Source of the DNA: Suillus spraguei
Taxonomy: Eukaryota > Basidiomycota > Agaricomycetes > Boletales > Suillaceae
Assembly (NCBI GenBank): GCA_016800925.1
Contig: JABCPU010000139.1
Location: forward strand, 62,001 to 126,000
Length of the DNA: 64,000 bases
Reading direction: 5' to 3'
Positions 56,173-64,000 of the stretch are shown piece after piece (positions within the stretch are counted from its first letter, which is position 1; each line of letters opens with the position of its first letter). The translations under genes were made by a program, and so were the position numbers. The notes beneath the pieces are model-generated. The model saw only the letters and a list, made by a program, of their open reading frames with translations, had not been told where the DNA came from and did not search any database.

Positions 56173-57624
56173 TGTTACGACCATGCAAAACCGGAGGTTA
56201 GTAAGAAGTCCTGGTCTTACATGGGGTTGTACCGGAGGGTTGTAAAGTCAAAGGGGCTTGGCCTCAGCTCGTACGCTGTGCCCCTTACCCGAGTATGTGC
56301 CCTTAATTTCGGATGAAGTCCAAGGGAGAGTTCTGGTGAAGTCCGGATGGAGGGTCCGGATGAACTCTGAGGCAGGATAGCTCGACAGAGCTCCGATGGA
56401 CTTCCGGATGAGCGCGGGAATGCGCCGGAACTATTTCCGGAAGGTAGGGAGTAATGGTAACACTACTGGAACAAGCTCCAAGTAGAACGGATGAAGGATG
56501 GACCGCTGGACAAAGTCCAGGGCAGGATAGGAGCAGAGCTCCGGAGGGAAAGATGATCCATAGATATCAGAGGATAGGATAGGATGGATCTGAAGGACTA
56601 GGGGTCCGAAGGTCCGGAGCTCGGAGGAGCGGAGGAGCGGAGGAGCGGAGGAGTGGAGGAGCGGAGGAGCGGAGGAGCGGAGGAGCGGAGGAGCGGAGGA
56701 GCGGAGGAGCGGAGGAGCGGAGGAGCGGAGGAGCGGAGGAGCGGAGGAGCGGAGGAGCGGAGGAGCGGAGGAGCGGAGGAGCGGAGGAGCGGAGGAGCGG
56801 AGGAGCGGAGGAGCAGATGATCGGATGAGCGTAGCTCTGTGGATCTTAGAGGAAGTGTTGGCTACTAGAGAGGAGTAGGTCTGGATATGGTGTAGAGATA
56901 GTATAGACTACTCCGGACAAGGTCCGGAATAGAAACAGACAGTATAAGACTACCAAAGGTAGAGTCGGAGGTGAAACAGATGATAGACAGAGATGGACAA
57001 AGTCCGAAAAGATTATAGGACATAGGATCAAAGCTCCGGCCTAGGGAGTAATCCCATAGGCCTGAGTTGAAAGCTTACAAGGGCCGGAGCCCAAGTGCAA
57101 GAACGGAGACGGAGTTATATAGACATGATAACAGGATACAGAGTAATCAAAGGAATATGCAGAAGTAGGAACAATGAATCAGACTAAGGTCTGCAGGAGT
57201 TGTACTACAAGTTTATATACTGTAGGAGCATGCCGGAGGGTAAGTACGGATAGTCCAAGGCTATGTCTGAAGCATATGGAAACACATTAGTAAGTACAGC
57301 GGGACATAAGGCTATGAACTCGGAGATGAAGCTTGTACGAAATACTTATCAAGATGGAGGCAGAGATCACCGAGAACCGGAAGCACAGAGATACCCAGAA
57401 GCCGGAGACACAGGTATATTCTAAAAGGGGTAATGCGCAGGTGCGCAGGAATAGTTCGGATATGAACACGGATCGGATATGGACACGGATGGATATGGAT
57501 TGGAGTGGATGGGTGGATTGGATATGTGAACTGGATTGGATGGGTCGATCAGATATGTGTAGGTTGGGTGTCTGGATGTCCATGGATTGGATTTGATCTA
57601 GACCCGAATGTACGGTATATGACA
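56173..57624 (+). mobile_element. Solo LTR of family B, 1452 bp
   Basis: TGTTACGACCATGC...GTATATGACA with a perfect 5-bp target duplication GGTCA (56168-56172 and 57625-57629). The flanking protein sequence resumes at once (CMDTFEELK in Gypsy-1; RMDTFEELK here). It contains the 8-bp microsatellite at 56628-56815. Confidence 0.93.
56628..56815. repeat. 8-bp microsatellite (GAGCGGAG) within LTR-B
   Basis: About 23 nearly perfect units. The copy at 62790 has only a few degenerate units (about 63246-63300), and the copy at 25230-26416 has a different 8-bp unit nearby, so this is a hypervariable site of the LTR. Confidence 0.9.
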
Positions 57625-57629
57625 GGTCA

Positions 57630-59340
57630 CTCGAATGTATGGACACCTTCGAAGAACTGAAGCAACACTTCATGTCTCAACCGGTACTCCATAACCCAGA
57701 TCCTTCCCAGCAATTTGCTATTGCTACTGATGCTTCACTCGTAGCCACTGGCGGGGTTCTCTTACAGACTGATGAGAATGGAGTTTATCACCCTTGTGCC
57801 TATCTCTTACAGTCCTTGAACCCTGCAGAATGAAATTACCAGATCTTTGATCGGGAGCTACTTGCTGTGATCTAGGCTTTGAATGAATGGTGTCACTATC
57901 TTGAAGGAAACCCACACCCCATCCTGGTATTCACCGACCACAAGAATATCTTGTACTTTAGGAGTGCACAGAAGCTTACCTGTCGCCAAGCATGTTGGCA
58001 ACTGATTTTGTCAAGTTATGACATCAAACTGCACCACATTGCGGGAACTAAATTAGATGTCCCTGATGCACTATCTTGGCAGCCAGATTATGATTCTGAC
58101 AAAGAAGATAATGAAGATCAGACCCTGCTCCCTGATGCTCTCTTTGTTCGTCTCATTGACACCGACCTGAAGGATGTGTTATCATCCTCCGACCCCCTTG
58201 ATGACCCTGTCTTCAAGACAGCTTCTGACACCCTTGATGGTGTGTGCCTCCCCCCTATGAAGTCGGCACTCTCTGATTGGAAAATTGAGGAGAGCATTCT
58301 CCACTTCAAGAATCATGCCTACATCCCTCCAGCCCACCATGCCGATATCCTGAAACACTATCATGATCATCATCATCCTACCATAGGGCATCCCGGTAGA
58401 CTCAAAACTGAAGAACTCATAAAGCAAGAGGCCTGGTGGCCAGCTATGGGCTCTTATGTCTGGAAATACATACAGGGTTGCGCCCTTTGTCAGCAAATGA
58501 AAGCGGATACTCATCCTGTCTGACCTCTGCTTACCCCAATCCCTTCCTCTGAAACTCAGCCCTTCTCCCAGGTCTCTGTTGATTTAATCACTGACCTCCC
58601 TGTCTCTGGTAGCTTTGACAGTATCATGGTCATGGTAGACCATGGCCTTATGAAGGGGACAATTATTATCCCTTGTTTGAAAACCATCACCTCCAAACGC
58701 ATTGCCAAACTATTTCTGAAGCATGTCTATTGCAGATTCAGACTTCATGACAAAGTCATCTCTGATCGCAGCCTGCAGTTCCTATCCCACTTCTCCAAGG
58801 CACTTGCCCAACTGCTTGACTACATCATCGCTCCGTCTACCATGTATCATCCCCAGACTGATGGTCAAACCGAACGACTCAGCCAAGAATTAGAAATGTA
58901 CTTGCACATCTATTGTTGCAACAATCCCAAAGATTAGGTAGAGCATCTACCAATTGCTGAATTCACGCATAACCACCAAAACCACAATGCAAGGAATGCA
59001 TCACCATTCTATTTGGTGATGGGATATGAGCCATGTGCCATTCCCAATCTGATCCCCGACTCAACTGTCCCCACAGCAGAAGATTGAGTATGATCTCTGC
59101 AGAAGATAAGAGAGGAAGCAATCACTTGCCATAATATCACCATGCAGATGATGGCCAAATGATCCCGAGGAGAGAAGTACACCCCATGGAAGATTGGAGA
59201 TAAGGTTTGGTTATCAGCAGCTAATCTTAGACTTAAACTCCCATTGCAGAAGCTTGCACCAAAATGATATAAACCTTTCCCAATCACCGCAGTCTTATCT
59301 CCTATCACGTTCACACTCAAACTCCCTCCACAGTGGAAGA
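57630..59340 (+). pseudogene. RNase H and integrase of Gypsy-3
   Basis: RNase H: FAIATDASLVATGGVLLQTD and FTDHKNILYF. Integrase: an HHCC region (YHDHHHPTIGHPGR ... CALCQQMK) and a DDE core with VDLITDLPVSGSFDS, a degraded SDRSLQFLSHF (Gly of DRG lost) and TDGQTERLSQELEMYL. The C-terminal module lies at about 59180-59360. Stops: TGA at 57831 and about 59086, 59161 and 59267 (Arg in Gypsy-1), TAG at about 57874 and 58936 (Trp in Gypsy-1). Confidence 0.86.
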
Positions 59341-59369
59341 TCCACCCCACCTTCCATGCTTCTTTCTTA

Positions 59370-59576
59370 TTGTCCTATAGCAAAAATGATATACATGGTC
59401 TGAACATCCTGGAACCACCACCTGATATCATAGCAGAAGAAGAAGAATACAAAATTAAAGCCATCCTTTCCCACAAAGGCACCGGTAACCGCCGAAAATA
59501 CCTTGTAACATGGAAAGGATATTCTTCAGGAGATAATGAATGGCTCCCTAAAAAGAACCTGAAGAACTCCGCCTGA
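59370..59576 (+). CDS. Chromodomain at the integrase C-terminus of Gypsy-3
   Basis: LEPPPDIIAEEEEYKIKAIL, then a chromodomain-like fold with YLVTWKGYSSGDNEWLPKKN. The YLVxWKGY...W core is the signature by which chromoviruses read histone marks and choose integration sites. It ends LKNSA at 59576, about 90 bp before ORF3. The Gypsy-1 copy lacks it. Confidence 0.85.
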   Translation: MSYSKNDIHGLNILEPPPDIIAEEEEYKIKAILSHKGTGNRRKYLVTWKGYSSGDNEWLPKKNLKNSA

Positions 59577-60104
59577 ATCTTGAATGCTTATAAGAAGAGG
59601 AACTCACTCTCATTACCTTTCAGTCAATCAACTGCCCAAGAATCTGATCAACTAAAACCATTAAAACATGTCTTTCCCCACTGCTTACATCACACCTGTC
59701 ACCATTGCTACCAATGACTCTGACTCCAATGCTGAGAACTATGGCACCCTTATCAGAGAGGTTGACAACACCTCCTATGTTGAAGCCACCCTCTTGTGCG
59801 AGGGACATGCCCTAGAGATTGAAAGAATCCTCACAGAACGAAACACTTTCCCCACTATGCTCCTCATCAACATCATTTGTACTGCTGCACTTATAAAAAC
59901 CATCATCAAGGATATCACAGATATTACACGTTGCCAACAAATCTTGCACCTACAGAAACACATTCATGCTTACAGGATGCTTTTGCTTCCCCATTCTTTT
60001 ATGGCTGACGTTGAAGAAGCTATCCACCTTGTGGCTGAACGACAAGCAAATGTTATTGCTAGACCCCCTTCTCCACAATGAGATGCAATCCCAGTACCTC
60101 CACC

Positions 60105-60570
60105 TGTTATGAACTGGGGTGGCATCACCAGCAACAGTGAAAAGACACAGCTGGTCTGCTGGGAAGTTCTACTACGTTGAAAAGAGAACGAGGACGAGGA
60201 GTACACAGAGGGTTCTGAGTACGAGTTCAAGTCTAAGAGTGGTGACTCAAAGAAGATCAAGAATAATGACTAAGGCTAAGGAGTGCTTAGACTTAGAAAC
60301 GATTCAGACGACTTAGGTTGGAGGCCTAAGTGAAGGAGATTTCAGGTAAAACCCAGTAAGATTAAAGTAAAGAATACAAGCATAATACAATGTGCTTAAA
60401 TAAGCCAATATGTGCGCACGGACCAAGGCAGACGTGAGAAAGTAAGTACATATCCTAAAGAGGAAGGTAGTTATAGTACAGACGAGTTGAATGCATGAAT
60501 CAGTAAGTATATCACGTGACGTACAATGTAAATAAGGGAAAAACAGATAGGGGCACGTATGATTGTAACA
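60105..60570 (-). mobile_element. Solo LTR-C inserted in ORF3, minus orientation, 466 bp
   Basis: TGTTATGAACTGGG...GATTGTAACA with a perfect 5-bp target duplication CCACC (60100-60104 and 60571-60575). Confidence 0.92.
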
Positions 60571-61083
60571 CCACCTCCATCCTATGCTGCAAGCAACCAT
60601 TCTAGTGTTGCTACCCTTGTTGGCCTATCTGCTGCTGTGCAGGAGCTTAACAATACCACCAACGCTATCATCGAAACCATCCAACAAACTGTTGTTGAAG
60701 CCAGAGAAGCAAGAGGGTCAGTTAAAGAAGCTATTGCCAACATACAGGAAGCAGCGTCCATTGAGGATGCCCCACACACATCATCCCCTATTAGTAGACC
60801 ATGCACACCACCTTGCATCATTGCCTCCTATGTACATTCTGCCTGGCTCCATGAATCTTGCACTGAAGACCAATGTGAGGCTGCTAAAAAGTTAGAAGTC
60901 CCCATCACCGAGCTAGTTGCACTTGGTCCTCATCTTAGGGATCTCAATATTTATCTCCCCATGTCAATCCCAGCATCATTCGGACCAGTGGATTTTGTCC
61001 CACCAGTCCTCATTAAGGACTTCAGTATAACCTCTTCTTCTTCTCCTGACGAACTCATGGCAGCCGCTGAGCGCACAACCACC

Positions 61084-61968
61084 TGTTACAAGAACACCTT
61101 CTTGCGCCCCTACTATCATTTTTCCTCCTATGCGTCACCATCTACTCTCGTCCCGACGAGGCCTCCATCCTCATCCTCTGCTACCTCATCTGGCTTGCCA
61201 TCGTCACTCCTTACCTCGCCTACGCTTGCCTCTTCCATCGTCACTAAATGCACACTCTTCCAGTATGCCTCGCGCTCGTGCACACTCCTTGCACTCCTCA
61301 TGCCTCCCACGCCTTGGACGCCTTTGTTGCGTTTGATGCCTTCCTCTGCGCTTCAACATGCACTACCCTCTGGTTCACACAAACAACTCTTTGGCTCAAG
61401 GACTACATCTGGTGTCATATTTCCTTTTATCTTTTCCTTTGCATTTACCTATGACTCATGCATCACCTCATTGGCTCGTACCCTTTATACCTTCGGCTCC
61501 ACACTTATGACTCCCTTTCACACATGCGTGCATTCATTGGTTCATATGCCTCTGACTCATTTGTGAGCATTCATCTTCCTACTGGCTATCTGATTTCATA
61601 CCTAATCTAGCAATACTTACATATTCGCGCTCTGCTTCAATCTTACGTATAAATACACACAGATAGCCTTTGTACTTCTCTAACTTGAATCTACTTGATC
61701 TTCGACCCTGAACTTCTTTCAATAAGCTTTTCATAAGCTTATTGTCTCTATTCGAACTTCATAGAAGCTTGTCACTTCTACATCTTTGATCATTGTCAAG
61801 AACCTCGTCTCTGTGACGTGGGTTGTGAGACAGCACATAGCGCCCACCTCCAACCAATGCAACTAGCACTTTGCGCTAGGAGGCCAATATGCACAGGCCG
61901 CCGCTCTTGATAGAGCACCTGTCGCAGACACCACTCAAGTTCCTTAGTGCCTGGATAGGTTGCTAACA
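61084..61968 (+). mobile_element. Solo LTR-D inserted in ORF3, 885 bp
   Basis: TGTTACAAGAACACC...AGGTTGCTAACA with a perfect 5-bp target duplication CCACC (61079-61083 and 61969-61973). Removing it restores ERTTTPDLPAS, as in Gypsy-1. Confidence 0.92.
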
Positions 61969-62536
61969 CCACCCCTGATCTCCCTGCCTCCACATATTCC
62001 CTCACACCTGCTCAACAAGCACAGCTTAGACATGATAACAGCTTTGCCTTAGGATGCATGACACATAGGAAAGGGAAGAAACGCGCCCGCTCCACTAGTC
62101 CTAAACCTATCATTTCACCATCACCACTTCACGCCTCAATATCTAACACTGATGAAAACATGAAATGTCATGTTTGTGGTATCCTAGGACATTGACAAAA
62201 GAATTGTCCCAAATACCAGTGTCAAGTCTGTCTTCACTATGCTCCAGCTCATTTATCCATCTATTGCCCTCAGCACGTTGGCAGCCCACTGTTTACTCTT
62301 ACTTGGAAGGACAATGGGTTTTATGATGCACTCCATAGGTGGGAGCAGCATCTCATTAACAAGCAACGTAGAAAAGAAGGTTGCCAAGCACAAACACAAG
62401 CTGAGGAAGAAGCAGCTTATATGTTAGGTGGGAGTGCTGCTGATGAAGATGTCGCTAACTATGACAACTACAACCCCATCTATGATGCCAATAGAGATGA
62501 GTAAAGTCGGTGACTTTATGCTTAACATGGAGGTAA

Positions 62537-62789
62537 TGTTACAATTGTATGTACTCTTATTCATTTTCCTTTCATTCTATTCTTGTTCAGTCTAGCATAC
62601 ACGTACACTAAACCTTCTGCCTTATGACTCATATGTTTCAACATGTCTGTATTACACAATGCCTTCCTTATTAGGATACACAGTTACTTCCCACAGTTAC
62701 ATGGTCTGTGCGCACATATGGCCCTATTTAAGCACAGTATATTACACTTGTATTCCCTACTTTAATCTTACTGGGTTTTACCTGGAAAC
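62537..62789 (+). repeat. 3' LTR of Gypsy-3 (family C), first 253 bp
   Basis: Starts TGTTACAATTGTATG and follows LTR-C to GGGTTTTACCTGGAAAC, where an LTR-B begins. The missing 3' half is not seen before the window end. The purine-rich CATGGAGGTAA just before it is the decayed polypurine tract. Confidence 0.85.
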
Positions 62790-63890
62790 TGTTACAACCA
62801 TGCAAAACTGGGGGCTACTAAGAAGTCCTGGCTTTACATGGGGTTGTACTGGAGGGACGGAAAGTCAAAGGGGCTTGGCCTCAGCTTGTACGCTGTGCCC
62901 CTTACCTGAGTATGTGCCCTTAATTTCGAATGAAGTCCAAAGGGGAGTTATAGTGAAGTTCGGATGGAGTCTGGATGAACTCTGTAGGACAGGATAGCTC
63001 GATAGAGCTCCGAAGGACTTCTGGATGAGTGCGGGAATATGCCGGAACTATTTCCAGATGGTAGGGAGTAATGACAAGACTACTGGAACAAGTTCCAAGT
63101 AGAATGGATGAAGGATGGACTCCTGGACAAAGTCCAGGGCAGGATAGGAGCAGAGCTCCAGAGGGAAAGATGATCCATAGATGTCGGAGGTTAGGGTAGG
63201 ATAGATCCAGAGGACCAGAGGACCAGAGGACCAGAGGTCCGAAGGTCCAGAGCTCAAAGGAGCAGAAGAGCGGAGGAGCAGAAGAGCAGAAGAGCGGAGG
63301 GACGGATGATCGGACAAGCGTAGCTCTATGAATCTTAGGGAAGGTATTAAATTACTATAGAGGAGTAGGTCTGGATATTATAGAAGGATGAGTATAGACT
63401 ACTCCGGACAAGGTCCGGAATAGAAACAGACAGGATAAGACTACCAAAGGTAGAGTCGGAGGTGAAACAGATGAGTGACAGGAAATGGACGCAGTCCGAA
63501 AAGGATATAGAACAAAGGATCAAGGCTCCGGCCTAGGGATTGATCCCATAGGTCTGAGTCAGAAGCTTACAAGGGCTGGAGCCCAAGTGCGAGAATGGAA
63601 ACGGATTTATATAGACATGGTAACAAGATACAGAAGTCAAAGGAATATACAAAAGTAGGAAAGCAATAATCAGACTGAAGTCTGCAGGAGTTGTACTACA
63701 AGGTTATATACTGTAGGTAGCATGCCGGTAGGTAAGTAAGCATAGTCCGAAGGCTATGTCTGAAGCATGCAGAAACACATTAGTAAGTACAATGGAACAT
63801 AAGGCTATGAACTCAGAGATAAGACTTGTATGAAATAACTTATCAAGACGGAGGCAGAGATAACCGAGAGCTAGGGACACAAATATACAT
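62790..63890 (+). mobile_element. LTR-B copy inserted in the 3' LTR of Gypsy-3, end missing
   Basis: Starts TGTTACAACCATGCAAAAC and matches 56173 onwards, with a much shorter 8-bp repeat. Similarity fades near 63890, short of the usual end, and 63891-64000 shows nothing I recognise. The 5 bp before it are GAAAC; the matching right flank is not in the window. Confidence 0.82.
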
Positions 63891-64000
63891 AGGTCTATCA
63901 TTCACAGTGCTGCAAGAGGCACTGGATGATCATATCCTGCTGCCTGTATTCTGGCAGGATGATATTAGAACAGAGTATCATCCTTGTAGTGGCATCCCTA

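Larger units (their letters stand above)
59668..62503 (+). pseudogene. ORF3 of Gypsy-3: double zinc-knuckle protein, split by two LTRs
   Basis: Starts MSFPTAYITPVTIATNDSDS. The first part (59668-60099) is helical and ends ANVIARPPSPQ, then a TGA. After the LTR-C insertion the protein resumes at 60571 (PPPSYAASNHSSVATLVG, LNNTTNAIIETIQ, YVHSAWLHESCTEDQCEAAK) to 61083. After the LTR-D insertion it continues from 61969 to 62503 with KGKKRARSTSPKPI and two knuckles: CX2CX4HX4C near 62166-62207 (with a TGA inside) and CQVCLHYAPAHLSIYC. It ends with the acidic AADEDVANYDNYN stretch. It matches the Gypsy-1 ORF3 over its last about 320 residues. The expected function is unknown. Confidence 0.78.
51819..62789 (+). 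mobile_element. Gypsy-3: chromovirus retrotransposon with five later insertions
   Basis: 5' LTR-C (51819-52234), self-priming site, leader palindrome, gag, protease, RT, RNase H, integrase, chromodomain, ORF3 and a 3' LTR-C that is itself cut at 62789. Without the nested LTRs the element would be about 7 kb. Insertions are LTR-A 54079-54848 (GATAG), LTR-B 56173-57624 (GGTCA), LTR-C 60105-60570 (CCACC), LTR-D 61084-61968 (CCACC) and LTR-B at 62790. Coding regions carry many stops and shifts. The left flank is GCTGA; the right flank is hidden by the last insertion. Confidence 0.9.

Noticed and set aside
60582..60821. Minus-strand frame opposite ORF3
   Set aside because: Antisense shadow of the ORF3 coding sequence.

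Overview
The window looks like a repeat-rich, gene-poor stretch of a basidiomycete (probably Agaricomycete) nuclear genome. The evidence is the short spliceosomal introns (about 47-70 bp, GT...AG with CTAAC/CTGAC-type branch sites), a DUF6535 membrane protein, fungal NACHT-type (STAND/NLR-like) proteins with short C-terminal repeats, a polyporopepsin-like aspartic protease, and Gypsy-type elements of which at least one is a chromovirus. I see no rRNA, tRNA or CRISPR array.

Layout. 1-16.5 kb: a 5' fragment of a DUF6535 gene, a 7-bp satellite split by a solo LTR, a long perfect-looking hairpin, NLR copy A (broken), a nearly complete DUF6535 gene and a broken short-chain dehydrogenase. The first 1.4 kb is a direct duplicate of about 13.8-16.5 kb. 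16.6-26.4 kb: a hypothetical gene, an LTR fragment, a 7-kb minus-strand Gypsy element (Gypsy-1) and an LTR-B fragment. 26.4-38.5 kb: a hypothetical gene cut by a TA-flanked MITE, NLR copy B (broken), an unrecognised multi-exon gene, an inverted tail fragment of a third NLR (copy C) and a broken aspartic protease. 38.5-51.8 kb: a foldback element, gene remnants and a nest of LTR-D/LTR-E copies leading into a 3'-truncated plus-strand Gypsy element (Gypsy-2). 51.8-63.9 kb: Gypsy-3, a plus-strand chromovirus that received at least five later LTR insertions, four of them solo LTRs with matching 5-bp target duplications.

I defined five LTR families by their termini, from the sequence alone: LTR-A (about 770 bp), LTR-B (about 1.45 kb), LTR-C (about 470 bp, Gypsy-1 and Gypsy-3), LTR-D (about 886 bp, Gypsy-2) and LTR-E (about 950 bp). 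Gypsy-1 and Gypsy-3 share gag, protease, RT, RNase H and integrase, followed by a third ORF with two zinc-knuckle motifs; the chromodomain is visible only in Gypsy-3. In all three elements the presumed 5' end of the RNA is complementary to the sequence just after the 5' LTR, which suggests Tf1-like self-priming. Most internal stops fit C-to-T or G-to-A changes (Arg to TGA, Trp to TAG), so the elements appear to have decayed by CpG deamination or a RIP-like process.

The host genes seen are mostly broken: all three NLR copies, the SDR and the protease carry lesions. The DUF6535 gene at 11.5-14.4 kb is the best candidate for a working gene, though two of its splice junctions do not resolve in my reading. 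All alignments were done by eye, so boundaries given to the base are reliable only where terminal repeats and target duplications are cited.
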